Assembly (NCBI GenBank): GCA_025359215.1
Contig: JANYHE010000115.1
Span: 81,513-145,512, forward strand
Direction of reading: 5' to 3'
Length of the DNA stretch: 64,000 nt
Source: Hyphomicrobiales bacterium
GTDB lineage: Bacteria > Pseudomonadota > Alphaproteobacteria > Rhizobiales > Aestuariivirgaceae
The position numbers were made by a program, and so were the translations under genes. Shown piece by piece: positions 18,408-27,654 of this stretch. The notes below the pieces were generated by a model. The model was not told the origin of the DNA and did not search any database. It was given only the letters and a program-made list of their open reading frames with translations. How positions within the stretch are numbered: the stretch's first letter is position 1; the number at the start of each line of letters is the position of its first letter.

Positions 18408-19343
18408 TCACTCAAACAAGCTCGACACACTTTCTTCTCGGCTAGTGCGGCCAATCGCTTCACCAAGCAGCGAGGCAATTGGAATAACGCGAATATTCCG
18501 CGCCACTTTCACGGCCTCAGTGGGTTGAATCGAATCGGTGATCACCAAATTCTTCAATTTTGAATTGGTAATGCGCGAAACCGCGCCGCCCGAAAGAACA
18601 CCGTGAGTAATATAGGCCGTCACGTCTTTGGCGCCTTGTGCCAAAAGTGCTTCAGCCGCATTACAGAGCGTGCCGCCAGAATCCACAATATCGTCGATCA
18701 AAATACATGATTTTCCATCGACTGACCCGATGATGTTCATCACTTCAGATTCACCGGCGCGTTCACGACGCTTGTCAACAATTGCTAAGGGTGTATCCAG
18801 CCGCTTAGCCAGAGCCCGTGCCCGCACAACGCCGCCAATATCAGGCGAAACCACAACCGTATTTGCAATATCCATGTGTTGTTTGATATCACGCACAAAC
18901 ACTGGACCGGAGAAAAGGTTGTCGGTTGGAATATCAAAGAAGCCTTGAATTTGCCCAGCGTGCAAATCGATCGTCAAAACGCGGTCTGCGCCCGCATGGG
19001 TGATCAAATTGGAAACCAACTTTGCAGAAATAGGAGTGCGCGGGCCTGGCTTGCGATCTTGCCGCGCATAGCCGAAATAAGGAATAACAGCGGTGATGCG
19101 TTTGGCTGAAGCCCTGCGCAAAGCATCGGTGATAATCAACAATTCCATTAAATGATCGTTGGTGGGGAAAGATGTCGACTGGATAATGAACATATCTTGC
19201 CCGCGCACATTTTCTTGAATTTCAACGAACACTTCCATGTCATTAAAACGTTTTACAACGGCTTTAGTGATCGGTAAATTCAAATAAGAACAGATTGCCT
19301 CCGCCAGGGGTCGATTTGAATTCCCCGAAACGATTTTCATCAT
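18408..19343 (-). CDS. prs: Ribose-phosphate pyrophosphokinase
   Basis: Makes PRPP from ribose-5-phosphate and ATP. The 311-residue protein has the family N-terminus ([15 protein letters not shown]), the RQDRK flexible-loop residues in [16 protein letters not shown], the metal-binding [12 protein letters not shown], and the PRPP loop [16 protein letters not shown]. Start at ATG 19343 or the adjacent ATG 19340; the longer frame upstream has no homologous look. Apt, encoded in this window, uses its product. Confidence 0.95.
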   Translation of the reverse strand: MMKIVSGNSNRPLAEAICSYLNLPITKAVVKRFNDMEVFVEIQENVRGQDMFIIQSTSFPTNDHLMELLIITDALRRASAKRITAVIPYFGYARQDRKPGPRTPISAKLVSNLITHAGADRVLTIDLHAGQIQGFFDIPTDNLFSGPVFVRDIKQHMDIANTVVVSPDIGGVVRARALAKRLDTPLAIVDKRRERAGESEVMNIIGSVDGKSCILIDDIVDSGGTLCNAAEALLAQGAKDVTAYITHGVLSGGAVSRITNSKLKNLVITDSIQPTEAVKVARNIRVIPIASLLGEAIGRTSREESVSSLFE

Positions 19344-19423
19344 AAGTGTGAAGCCTTTATGTTCTGCAGATGGCCGCTCTATAACAACGCTGGGCCACAA
19401 GTGCAAATCTTGGCTGTTGATAG

Positions 19424-20041
19424 TTAACGAAAGCCGTCGATTAATTTGAATATGCCTGTGGCGGCGGCCTGCGCGGCAAAGCCAGCATTATCACCCCAGC
19501 CCACATTCAGCGAACCCGCGGGCACGGCATTGTTTTGTTTGATGTCGCCAAGGCTTTTGCCTTTGGGTGTCAAAACCCGCCACACCAAATGCACAGCCTG
19601 TTGACCGTTTGCCGCTGCATCAACCACCACAGACCCTTGCAGCGTCAAAGCATCATCTCGTTTTGTAGTGATCACAGGCCATCCGGCATCCTTCAATACT
19701 TTGCGCATGGCCGACGTGAGCTCTGCTCCTCCGCTGCCCGTCACAGGCAACACGGCAACGGCTTTGATCACCGTGTCGCCGGGCTTTGGCAGAACGGCGG
19801 CAGGCTCAGCCGCAACTGGCGCTTCAGCGGCAACCGCAGTGTCTGCAACTTGCGGTCCATTTAAGGTTTCCAGATCAATATCGTTCTCCGCACCCGGCCC
19901 TGCTTTCACTAAAGCCTCCCATGGCGGCCGCACCAGAGAATCAGTGTGGATAGGAAGCGGATCATCACTCAACACAGGCAATTGCGGCCCCGTACAACCC
20001 ACCAACAACACCGCGCTAAGAACCAGAAAAAATCTAATCAT
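19424..20041 (-). CDS. Putative lipoprotein
   Basis: Not assigned to a named family. 205 residues with a lipoprotein signal (lipobox LVGC, Cys at about 16), an Ala/Pro-rich linker (65-90), then a compact domain with alternating strands ending in FKLIDGFR. No catalytic motif is visible. It overlaps the pgeF stop by 8 bp and is therefore part of the lgt-midA-pgeF group. Lgt from the same operon would lipidate it. It may be an outer-membrane or periplasmic envelope factor. Confidence 0.65.
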   Translation of the reverse strand: MIRFFLVLSAVLLVGCTGPQLPVLSDDPLPIHTDSLVRPPWEALVKAGPGAENDIDLETLNGPQVADTAVAAEAPVAAEPAAVLPKPGDTVIKAVAVLPVTGSGGAELTSAMRKVLKDAGWPVITTKRDDALTLQGSVVVDAAANGQQAVHLVWRVLTPKGKSLGDIKQNNAVPAGSLNVGWGDNAGFAAQAAATGIFKLIDGFR

Positions 20042-20795
20042 CCCGCAGCACTATTGTTGAAATCAACCGCCCATAATCTTTTTCATTGCGATGGGTGGCA
20101 CGGCGGTAGCTGAAAAACCATTCCTCATCTTCATAAGTGCAGAGCGCCAAATCTTGCACACTATTCAATCCAGATGCACCCAAACGATCAACTAAATACC
20201 GTGGTAAATCAAACATATAATGATCAGACTTAAGAGACGAATTGAAGTATTTCTGGTTGTTTAAATCAGCGTCGACGAACGCCTTCAAAAATTCAGAACC
20301 CACTTCGTAAGCCGCTTGCGAAATCGTAGGGCCCACAGCAGCAGCAATGTTTTCACGCTGGGCTCCCAACTTTTCCATCGCAACAATCACACTGTCGGTC
20401 ACCCCAGCCAGAGCCCCTTTCCAACCCGCATGACAAGCGCCGATCACACCTGCTTTTTCGTCAGCAAACAAAACCGAACCACAATCAGCCGTCAAAATGC
20501 CAAGTGCAATTCCAGAGGTCGCAGTTACCATGCCATCGGCCTTCGGGCGCTCCGAAAACGGCGCATCCACCACCACCACATCAGCACTGTGAATTTGATA
20601 GGTCGAAACCAAGTGCGTGTTTGCCACACCCAAACTGGCGGCTGCATGCGCTCTGTTTTGGGTCACGACTGCAACATCATCGCCAGAGCCGAGGCCACAA
20701 TTCAGCGACGAGAACAGACCTTTTGAGTGCCCCCCTTGCCGCGTGAAAAATCCGTGGTTGATTTTGGGAAATGTCAGTGATGTGGCTGTAATCAT
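20034..20795 (-). CDS. pgeF: Peptidoglycan editing factor (YfiH/DUF152 family)
   Basis: Family long called laccase-like; PgeF is known to remove misincorporated residues from peptidoglycan precursors. 253 residues: HGFFTRQGGHSKGLFSSLNCG at the start, the metal-binding Cys/His set (LTADCGSVLFAD; GACHAGWKG) and the C-terminal CTYEDEEWFFSYRR. The ATG at 20795 overlaps the midA stop (ATGA), which fixes the start over a longer frame reaching 20843. Confidence 0.9.
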   Translation of the reverse strand: MITATSLTFPKINHGFFTRQGGHSKGLFSSLNCGLGSGDDVAVVTQNRAHAAASLGVANTHLVSTYQIHSADVVVVDAPFSERPKADGMVTATSGIALGILTADCGSVLFADEKAGVIGACHAGWKGALAGVTDSVIVAMEKLGAQRENIAAAVGPTISQAAYEVGSEFLKAFVDADLNNQKYFNSSLKSDHYMFDLPRYLVDRLGASGLNSVQDLALCTYEDEEWFFSYRRATHRNEKDYGRLISTIVLRDD

Positions 20796-21829
20796 GTGGC
20801 ACCAAACGGATAGGTTGCATTTCCGTCCTTTTGCACCACGCACAACACTTTGAAAAGGTCTCCCATCTGATCTGCATCAATCAATCGCGCTGAAGCTGCC
20901 AAAAACGCGTCTCGCTCTGGCCCTCCAAGCTTCGCCGAAAGTTTCTCACTGCGCATTTCCAAACCCATGGCCTTCAAAAATTGCCCCTGCGTGAGCATTG
21001 GCAATAGTTTCGCATTAAAACTTTTGCCTAAAGCTTCAAAATCTACGTGGGCTGTAATATCAGCCTCTCCGGGAGTTTCTAACACATCACAAAAATTATG
21101 AGCCTTCACCGCTTGCAACGTGTCGCCAGCAGCCGAATAAAAATGCCCATAGTCAATAACCAAGGCAGCCCCTCCGAGCGAGTTGATCTGACGTCCCAAA
21201 TCTTCTCCGATAGCAAGCGATACTGATGACATTTCAAAAACACCTTCGGTCTCAAAATTCTTGTCAGTGGGTGCCAATCCCACCTTCAATTTGCCATCGT
21301 GCAAACCAACTGCGCGCTCATAGGTTTTGCCGCCTCGCATTTCAAATTGCCTGATGGGCAGAGCGTCAAAAAATTCATTGGCGATAATAAGGCATGGAAC
21401 TGCGGGTAATGTTGCAACCGTTTCATGCCACGTCACGCCCTCGCCAAGCTTTGCCTTTTGTGCTGCCCGAAGCACCGGGCTCATTTCAATTAAATGAACT
21501 TGTGCAGCCGCTAAAAATTCCGGCGCTGCTTTTGCAGCCCGTAAGAGATCCGCCATCAAAGTGCCGCGCCCTGGCCCCAACTCTACGATTGCAAATTGAG
21601 CAGGTGATCCCAGTGTCACCCACGCATTGACACACCACACGCCAATCAACTCTCCAAATACCTGGCTAATCTCGGGCGCAGTGGTGAAATCTCCCGCAGC
21701 CCCAAAAGGATCGCGGCTCATATAATAGCCATGCACCGGGTGGCCCAAACACAGTGCCATGTATCGGTCGATGCCTATTGGGCCTTCAGCCTCAATCATC
21801 TCTATGATTATTTTTTCAAGCTCTGTCAC
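20792..21829 (-). CDS. MidA/NDUFAF7-like SAM-dependent methyltransferase
   Basis: Family of mitochondrial NDUFAF7, an arginine methyltransferase of a complex I subunit. The bacterial substrate is not established. 345 residues: RYMALCLGHPVHGYYMSRDPFGAAGDFTTAPEIS region, SAM motif VELGPGRGTLMADLL, then NEFFDALPIRQFE and DYGHFY. I use the GTG at 21829, which gives the typical family N-terminus (TELEKIIIEMIEAEGPIG) and a 14-bp overlap with lgt. Confidence 0.88.
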   Translation of the reverse strand: MTELEKIIIEMIEAEGPIGIDRYMALCLGHPVHGYYMSRDPFGAAGDFTTAPEISQVFGELIGVWCVNAWVTLGSPAQFAIVELGPGRGTLMADLLRAAKAAPEFLAAAQVHLIEMSPVLRAAQKAKLGEGVTWHETVATLPAVPCLIIANEFFDALPIRQFEMRGGKTYERAVGLHDGKLKVGLAPTDKNFETEGVFEMSSVSLAIGEDLGRQINSLGGAALVIDYGHFYSAAGDTLQAVKAHNFCDVLETPGEADITAHVDFEALGKSFNAKLLPMLTQGQFLKAMGLEMRSEKLSAKLGGPERDAFLAASARLIDADQMGDLFKVLCVVQKDGNATYPFGAT

Positions 21830-22625
21830 GAGACCGCCACAACAACCAAATGCCAACAATAACCAATGGCAACGACAGCACCATGCCCATCGTCACAAAT
21901 CCAGTAAGGTAACCCAGCTGCACATCAGGAACACGAAAGAACTCCACAAAGATTCGGGACATCCCATAGCCCAAAGCAAACACCCCGGAAGCCCGCCCCG
22001 GCTTGGCCAACGCGCCAAATTGATGTGTGGCAATGCGCACCGCCAAAAACAAAACCACACCTTCCAGCAGCGCTTCATAAAGCTGGCTGGGGTGGCGGCC
22101 AAAAGTTTCGCCTGGAAAAATCACGGCCCAAGGCATATCACTGGCCCGACCATAAAGTTCTGCATTGATGAAGTTGGCAACCCGCCCCAAGCCCAAACCC
22201 ACAGGCACCGAGGCCGCACCTAAATCTAACATCCGGTCCAACGTGGCACCAATATTGCGGCCATAGAAATAGCACGCTATTACAACCCCTAAAAAGCCGC
22301 CATGGAATGACATTCCACCGTCCCAAACCTTAATTATATCAAGGGGATGCTCAAAATACTTCAACGGATTGTAGAAGAGCACATAACCCAATCTTCCGCC
22401 GCCCACTACGCCCACAAAAAACCAGATAAACATATCGTCAATTTGTTGTTTGGTCATGGTGAGTTTTTGCCCAAACCACATCGCCGGATTGGCCACCAGC
22501 GCCTTCATATACCAACCGGCAAACAGCAACCCACCCACATAAGCAAGCCCATACCACTTCACGATGAAGGGTCCGTACTCGATCAAGTTTGGGCTGATGT
22601 TGGGGAATGACAAAGCTGCAATCAT
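21816..22625 (-). CDS. lgt: Prolipoprotein diacylglyceryl transferase
   Basis: Transfers diacylglyceryl from phosphatidylglycerol to the Cys of prolipoproteins in the inner membrane. 269 residues with about seven helices, the H-G-G segment SFHGGFLG, and the family signature GRVANFINAELYGR. I choose the ATG at 22625 over a TTG at 22643. First gene of the lgt-midA-pgeF-lipoprotein group; it diverges from ubiK with a 94-bp spacer. Confidence 0.95.
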   Translation of the reverse strand: MIAALSFPNISPNLIEYGPFIVKWYGLAYVGGLLFAGWYMKALVANPAMWFGQKLTMTKQQIDDMFIWFFVGVVGGGRLGYVLFYNPLKYFEHPLDIIKVWDGGMSFHGGFLGVVIACYFYGRNIGATLDRMLDLGAASVPVGLGLGRVANFINAELYGRASDMPWAVIFPGETFGRHPSQLYEALLEGVVLFLAVRIATHQFGALAKPGRASGVFALGYGMSRIFVEFFRVPDVQLGYLTGFVTMGMVLSLPLVIVGIWLLWRSRDRA

Positions 22626-22719
22626 CGCATCCAATTGCCCCAAGCGGCAGATTCTTGCAACAGCACTTGAAGAATGTGTCGATAATCACTAGCTAAGAAT
22701 TAACAAAGGAACCATCGCC

Positions 22720-22977
22720 ATGCCCGCCACATCTTCCCGCTTTTTTGACGAACTCGCCAAGTTGATGACCAATGCTGCTGGTGCAGCCTCCGGTGTGCGC
22801 AAGGAAGTCGATAGCTTGGTGCAAACCCAAGTGGAGCGCGTGCTCAATAATCTCAATGTTGTAAAGCGCGAAGAATTTGATGTGGTGCGCGAGATGGCAG
22901 AAAAAGCACGCACTGAAAATGACAAGTTAGCAGCCCGTATCGCAGAGCTTGAGTCGAAGCTGAGCGCAACCAATTAA
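22720..22977 (+). CDS. ubiK: Ubiquinone biosynthesis accessory factor UbiK (BMFP family)
   Basis: 85-residue helical protein of the YqiC/BMFP family. UbiK helps the ubiquinone-synthesis complex through lipid binding and membrane fusion-like activity. Seen: an N-terminal amphipathic helix (FFDELAKLMTNAAGAASGVR) and a C-terminal coiled coil (VVREMAEKARTENDKLAARI). A ribosome site AAGGAA precedes the ATG. It is followed closely by the YbjN-like gene and proC on the same strand. Confidence 0.8.
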   Translation: MPATSSRFFDELAKLMTNAAGAASGVRKEVDSLVQTQVERVLNNLNVVKREEFDVVREMAEKARTENDKLAARIAELESKLSATN

Positions 22978-22983
22978 ATTCAT

Positions 22984-23568
22984 GTGGAAGAATCACTGCT
23001 GCCATTGAAGCAGCAGTCACACTCCATCACATTCACCTCATCAGCGAGAATGATTCGTCCGCTGACTGAGGAATTTTTAATGACGGCATTTGCGCCTTAT
23101 CTAAACCCGCTCGACCGTGTGGAGCGTTTGGCTGAAAGCCACCATTGGAATGTGGACCGCACCAATGATCATGAGGTTGTGATGCTGGTTGGCGGCGGCT
23201 GGGCTGATCTCAATTTATCCTTCACCTGGCGCGATGATTTAGAGTCTTTGCATTTTGCCTGCATTCTGGATCTTAAAGTTCCTGAAAAGCGCCGCGATGA
23301 AGTGGCGAGGCTTCTGGCCATCATCAATGGTCAGATGATGCAAGGCCATTTTGATTTGTGGACCAATGACGGATCAATTGTCTATCGCTACACATTGTTA
23401 TTGGCAGGAGGCGCTCAAGCCAACGATGCACAATGCGAGGGCATAATCAGCATCGGCGTTGAATCAGCTCAGCGCTATTATCCCGCCATTCAATTCGTCA
23501 TCTGGGCTGGCCACAGCGCTGAAGACGCATTAGAAAATGCCATGTTAGAAACGCAAGGCGAAGCATGA
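22984..23568 (+). CDS. YbjN domain-containing protein
   Basis: 194 residues of the YbjN type (a type III secretion chaperone-like fold of unclear function). Conserved features seen are NPLDRVERLAESHHW, WRDDLESLHFACILDLKVP and the C-terminal AQRYYPAIQFVIWAG. Start is GTG, 6 bp after ubiK. It overlaps proC by 4 bp (ATGA), an arrangement common in alphaproteobacteria. Confidence 0.8.
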   Translation: MEESLLPLKQQSHSITFTSSARMIRPLTEEFLMTAFAPYLNPLDRVERLAESHHWNVDRTNDHEVVMLVGGGWADLNLSFTWRDDLESLHFACILDLKVPEKRRDEVARLLAIINGQMMQGHFDLWTNDGSIVYRYTLLLAGGAQANDAQCEGIISIGVESAQRYYPAIQFVIWAGHSAEDALENAMLETQGEA

Positions 23569-24386
23569 CGATTAATCTCACAGGCACATTGGTTTTGGCA
23601 GGAGCCGGCAAAATGGGCAGTGCCATGCTGGAAGGCTGGTTGAAAGGTGGAGCTGATCCGAAAAAGATCGTGGCCATTGATCCCATGCCTCCCAAAGAAG
23701 TGCTGGAGCTTTTGGCACGCCATAACATTAGCCACAACCCAGAAATCACATCGATCACCGATGCCGAAGTCATTGTCGTGGCTGTAAAGCCACAAGTGAT
23801 GGACGATGTTTTGCCGAATTTGGTGAGCCTGAAATCATCGCGCCCAGTCATCTTGTCAGTGGCTGCTGGAAAAACCATCGCCACCTTCGCTAAGCATTTT
23901 GGTGAAGATGCGGCGATCATTCGCACCATTCCCAACACGCCAGCTGCCATTGGCCGTGGCATCACCGCCATGTCTGCCAATGCCAATGTGTCAAAAGCCC
24001 AAATGGAATTGGCCATAGCGCTTTTGGATTCCACAGGCGAAGTGGTCACTGTTGAAAATGAATCTATGATTGATCTGGTCACTGCTGTTTCCGGTTCCGG
24101 CCCGGCTTATGTGTTTTACCTCACAGAATGCCTCGCCAATGCTGGCGTAAAAATAGGCCTACCCGTTGATCTTGCCATGCAACTTGCTCGAGCCACCGTT
24201 GCTGGTTCTGGCGAACTTATGCGCCAGACCGGTATTGATGCCGCCACTCTTCGTCAGAACGTTACCTCGCCAAAAGGCACTACTTATGCGGCATTGCAAG
24301 TGTTGATGGCTGATGATGGCATGAAGCCCCTGTTCGAAAAAGCCATCACCGCCGCCGCAATTCGTTCGAAAGAGCTGGCGACTTAA
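23565..24386 (+). CDS. proC: Pyrroline-5-carboxylate reductase
   Basis: Last step of proline synthesis: NAD(P)H reduction of pyrroline-5-carboxylate. 273 residues: Rossmann loop GAGKMGSAML (about 10-19), VKPQVMDDVL, TIPNTPAAIGRG and the C-terminal signature SPKGTTYAALQVL with AVSGSGPAYVF before it. Coupled upstream with the YbjN-like gene and downstream with csaA (TAATG). Confidence 0.95.
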   Translation: MTINLTGTLVLAGAGKMGSAMLEGWLKGGADPKKIVAIDPMPPKEVLELLARHNISHNPEITSITDAEVIVVAVKPQVMDDVLPNLVSLKSSRPVILSVAAGKTIATFAKHFGEDAAIIRTIPNTPAAIGRGITAMSANANVSKAQMELAIALLDSTGEVVTVENESMIDLVTAVSGSGPAYVFYLTECLANAGVKIGLPVDLAMQLARATVAGSGELMRQTGIDAATLRQNVTSPKGTTYAALQVLMADDGMKPLFEKAITAAAIRSKELAT

Positions 24387-24724
24387 TGGCTGAAATCACT
24401 TTCACTGATTTTGAGAAGGTCGATATTCGCATCGGCACCATCATCGGCGTCGAACCGTTTCCAGAAGCCCGAAAGCCTGCCTTTAAATTGAAAATTGATT
24501 TTGGCAATGGGATTGGTATCAAAAAATCCTCAGCGCAAATCACTAAACATTACACGGTGGAAACACTACTCGGTCGGCAAGTGGCTGCTGTGGTCAATTT
24601 TCCGCCGCGCCAAATCGGCCCTTTCATGTCGGAAGTTTTAACACTGGGCTTTCCCGATGATGCGGGCGGAGTGGTGCTCATCGGCCCCAGCGTTGCTGTG
24701 CCCAATGGCGGCAAGCTTTTTTAG
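24386..24724 (+). CDS. csaA: tRNA-binding domain protein CsaA
   Basis: 112-residue stand-alone OB-fold of the EMAPII/Arc1p tRNA-binding type. Members bind tRNA and have been called export-related chaperones. Seen: FEKVDIRIGTIIGVEPFPEARKPAF region, VVNFPPRQIGPFMSEVL, and the C-terminal LIGPSVAVPNGGKL. The start overlaps the proC stop by one base. Confidence 0.88.
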   Translation: MAEITFTDFEKVDIRIGTIIGVEPFPEARKPAFKLKIDFGNGIGIKKSSAQITKHYTVETLLGRQVAAVVNFPPRQIGPFMSEVLTLGFPDDAGGVVLIGPSVAVPNGGKLF

Positions 24725-24763
24725 CACTTGTTTGCCTCTCCCCCCTGCTCTAGCCTTATTCAC

Positions 24764-24950
24764 GCAAGGTGCCAGCGCAAGCTGGAGAATCGGGAATGCG
24801 GTTCAATTCCGCAACGTGCCCAACGCTGTAAGGTGGACGAAACGATGAATGCCATTTGCTTCTTGAGCAGAGAAGGCGTCGGATCGATTGAAACCTAAGT
24901 CAGAAGACCGGCCTTGCATCATAGGGGTGCCGTTTGGAAATCGGCACTTC
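24764..24950 (+). promoter_or_regulatory. Cobalamin riboswitch upstream of bluB
   Basis: Order and spacing match the AdoCbl class: a start segment AAGGTGCC (24766 on), GAATCGGGAATGCGGTTCAA, a CCGCAACG-like core (24808 on), a GCTGTAAGGTGGACGA segment, AGAAGGCG (24871 on) and the B12 box AGTCAGAAGACCGGCC (24898-24913). A 6-bp hairpin (GTGCCG 24927-24932, CGGCAC 24942-24947) follows. The ribosome site GAGGGG (24962-24967) of bluB lies 15 bases after it. High B12 would be expected to lower BluB. Whether it acts on translation or transcription cannot be decided by eye: there is no T-tract after the hairpin. Confidence 0.9.
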
Positions 24951-24973
24951 AATTGATTAATGAGGGGACGACA

Positions 24974-25669
24974 ATGCCAAACACTTCTGGCGAATTGGCG
25001 CATGCAGCGCCATTTAATGGAGACGACAAAGACGCCGTTTATAAAGCGATTTTGACACGGCGCGATGTGCGCAGTCAATTTTTACCCCGAGAAATCCCTG
25101 ATGATGTTTTGAACCGATTGCTAATGGCAGCCCACCATGCCCCTTCAGTGGGTTTCATGCAGCCATGGAATTTCATCTTCATCAAAGCGGCAGAAACGAG
25201 GAACCGCATCAGCGATGCTTTTGCAAAGGCCAATGCGGAGGCCGCAGAGCTTTTCTCCGATAAGCGCAAAACACTTTATAGCACGCTGAAACTTGAAGGC
25301 ATAAAGCAGTCCCCCATCAATCTTTGCATCACTTGTGATCGTGAGCGTGGCGGTCCCGTGGTTCTGGGCCGCACCCATAACCGTGATACTGATCTTTATT
25401 CTACAGTCTGTGCTGTACAAAATTTGATGTTGGCCGCAAGGGCCGAAGGCATTGGCGCAGGTTGGGTGAGCATCTTCAATGATGCCGACATACGCGAAAT
25501 TCTTGCCTTGCCTGAACACGTGGTGCCCGTGGCCTATCTCTGTTTAGGCTATGTCGAAGAGCTCTTTCAGAAGCCCGAACTTGAAGTTAAAGGCTGGCGC
25601 AACCGGCTCGATTTGCAAACCCTTGTATTTCATGATCGTTGGGGTGAAAAAGACGGCGAACAGGTCTAG
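24974..25669 (+). CDS. bluB: 5,6-dimethylbenzimidazole synthase
   Basis: Oxygen-dependent enzyme that breaks down reduced FMN to make dimethylbenzimidazole, the lower ligand of vitamin B12. 231 residues of the nitroreductase fold with RRDVRSQFLPREIPDD, HHAPSVGFMQPWNF and EGIGAGWVSIF, all BluB-typical. The ATG at 24974 has GAGGGG seven bases upstream; an earlier frame start at 24914 lies in the riboswitch. Control by the cobalamin riboswitch agrees with the assignment. Confidence 0.95.
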   Translation: MPNTSGELAHAAPFNGDDKDAVYKAILTRRDVRSQFLPREIPDDVLNRLLMAAHHAPSVGFMQPWNFIFIKAAETRNRISDAFAKANAEAAELFSDKRKTLYSTLKLEGIKQSPINLCITCDRERGGPVVLGRTHNRDTDLYSTVCAVQNLMLAARAEGIGAGWVSIFNDADIREILALPEHVVPVAYLCLGYVEELFQKPELEVKGWRNRLDLQTLVFHDRWGEKDGEQV

Positions 25670-25687
25670 TTGTTGCAGGAGCATTCC

Positions 25688-26302
25688 GTGTCCACCATTA
25701 AAAACATTGCCGAGTTGGAAGCAATCTACAACCTTCAGCCAGCGCTGGCATCGACAGCAAAAGAGATTGAATCCATAGCGCCAGTCTATCAACGCATCAT
25801 CGAAATATCACCTTTTGTTGCGTTGGCTACCGTTGGCCCGGAAGGCCTCGACTGCTCTCCTCGTGGCGATCTCGCAGGCTTCGTGAGGGTGCTCGACTCA
25901 AAAACTCTGGCCATGCCAGATCGGCGCGGCAACAATCGTATTGATAGCTTGCGCAACATTGTGATCGATCCACGGGTGGCACTTCTTTTTTTAATCCCCG
26001 GCAGTGGCACCACATTCCGTGTGAACGGCAACGCCTATCTCACAATTGATCATGAACTTTGCCAATCATTCGCAGTGGAGGAAAAGCCGCCACGCTGTGT
26101 GATTATCGTAAAAGTGGAAACCTGTTACTTCCAATGTGCCCGCGCCATTTTGCGCTCTGGATTATGGGACCCTTCAAAATTTGTGGCGAAAGATGCCGTT
26201 CCAAGCACAGGCGATGTTTTGGAATCGCTCACAAAGGGTGAAATCAAAGCGTCTGACTATAACGGCGATTGGCCTGGCCGAGCGAAGACAAGCATGTGGT
26301 GA
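25688..26302 (+). CDS. PPOX-class FMN-dependent flavoprotein
   Basis: 204 residues of the pyridoxamine-phosphate-oxidase-like fold: SPFVALATVGPEGLDCSPRGD, a DRRGNNRIDSLRNIV flavin-binding segment and VETCYFQCARAILRSGLW. It resembles the MSMEG_1061-type group. The true substrate is unknown. I start at the GTG at 25688, which has AGGAG seven bases before it. It begins 18 bp after bluB, so it probably falls under the same riboswitch and may supply or use flavin in connection with BluB. That link is inference. Confidence 0.75.
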   Translation: MSTIKNIAELEAIYNLQPALASTAKEIESIAPVYQRIIEISPFVALATVGPEGLDCSPRGDLAGFVRVLDSKTLAMPDRRGNNRIDSLRNIVIDPRVALLFLIPGSGTTFRVNGNAYLTIDHELCQSFAVEEKPPRCVIIVKVETCYFQCARAILRSGLWDPSKFVAKDAVPSTGDVLESLTKGEIKASDYNGDWPGRAKTSMW

Positions 26303-26305
26303 ACC

Positions 26306-27652
26306 TCACATTGGAATTTTAATCGCCACCCGTAATCCACCCAGCGGGCTATCTTGCAACAAAATATCGCCTCCATGCGCATGTGCAATATCAAGCGCAA
26401 TTGCCAAGCCTAAGCCCGTGCCAGTTTTATCAAGATTGCGCGCTTCGTCCAAACGCACAAAGGGGCGAAACACATCTTCACGCTGATGTGGCGGAATGCC
26501 CGGCCCATCATCATCGACATAAAGCCACAACCGTTCATCTTTCAATTCGCCCTTAACTGTCACAGTCTTGCCATAACGAACGGCATTGCCAATAATGTTG
26601 GTCAGCAGTCTTCGAAAGGCATTGGCTTTGAGCAAAATCGAAATCTCAGGAATTTCGCGATAAGAAATGCGAGAATTCTCGCGTTCAAAAGTTTGCACCA
26701 CCGCCCGCACAGCATCTGGCACGAATAGCAGTAATGCTTGTTCGCCGCCGTCGCCGCGCACAAACGCCATATAATCTTCAAGCATTTGTTGCATCTCGTT
26801 CACATCTTCGCGCAAAGGCGCGGCGCGCGGGTTATCTCCAAGCACGGCCAATTCAAGACGAAAACGCGTGAGAATTGTGCGCAGATCATGCGAAACGCCA
26901 GCCAACATGGTGGTGCGCTGCTCCACATGCCGCGCAATGCGGCGCTTCATATCTAAAAATGCCTCGCCAGCCAGTTTCACCTCTGTAGCGCCCAGCGGCT
27001 TAAATTTTCCAACCTCGCGGCCCTTACCAAATTCTTGCGCCGCTTTCGTCAGGTCTAAAATAGGCTTGATCTGATTGCGCATGAAAATCACTGCAATGCC
27101 CAGAAGTGACAATGCCGAAAGCACCATAAACGACAGCATCAACGGCGTGCCCACAGCATGTGCGCGGTCTGCATCCACACTGGTTTGAAAAATCAAACCC
27201 TTCTCCACTTCAACTCGAATTTCAACCTGACCATTGGGTGCAGAACTATTAACCCAATAATTTCGGTCGGATTCTGTGCTAAGATAATATTTAATCTTTG
27301 TATCAAAAAGCGAGAGCAAAGGAATCGCCAAGGGTTTAGGAAGCTCTTCTCCGCGACGATAATAAAAATCCATCCGCAGTTTTTGATGGGCAAGCTGTTT
27401 GATATCATCCAAAGCATGATCAGATTTATCAGACCGTTCATAGAGTGTGATCAACAAACCGATTTCATTCGAAAGCGAACGCGCCAAAACCTTGGTCACA
27501 TTATCCCAATAGCGCTCTATAATCACGCCAGCCATGAGCAGCTGCAACAACACCACAGGTGTAATCATGATTGCCAACGCACGCCCATAAAGCCCATGCG
27601 GTGCATAAGTTTCTAAAAATTCGTTGAAACGATCATAAAGCCTGTTGCGCAT
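26306..27652 (-). CDS. EnvZ-like sensor histidine kinase
   Basis: 448 residues: membrane helix (about 28-48), periplasmic sensor domain (49-170), second helix (about 172-192), HAMP (193-245), HisKA with the phosphorylation site in AGVSHDLRTILTRF (about 252-265), and HATPase_c with N box NIIGNAVRYG, DDDGPGIPP and GTGLGLAIA. The proline normally following HDLRT is isoleucine here. The partner response regulator is 2 bp upstream in the same operon. Confidence 0.9.
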   Translation of the reverse strand: MRNRLYDRFNEFLETYAPHGLYGRALAIMITPVVLLQLLMAGVIIERYWDNVTKVLARSLSNEIGLLITLYERSDKSDHALDDIKQLAHQKLRMDFYYRRGEELPKPLAIPLLSLFDTKIKYYLSTESDRNYWVNSSAPNGQVEIRVEVEKGLIFQTSVDADRAHAVGTPLMLSFMVLSALSLLGIAVIFMRNQIKPILDLTKAAQEFGKGREVGKFKPLGATEVKLAGEAFLDMKRRIARHVEQRTTMLAGVSHDLRTILTRFRLELAVLGDNPRAAPLREDVNEMQQMLEDYMAFVRGDGGEQALLLFVPDAVRAVVQTFERENSRISYREIPEISILLKANAFRRLLTNIIGNAVRYGKTVTVKGELKDERLWLYVDDDGPGIPPHQREDVFRPFVRLDEARNLDKTGTGLGLAIALDIAHAHGGDILLQDSPLGGLRVAIKIPM

Positions 27653-27654
27653 TG

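Noticed and set aside
24657-24848. Plus-strand frame over the csaA end and riboswitch
   Set aside because: Covers the riboswitch start and the csaA 3' end in another phase; no family features.
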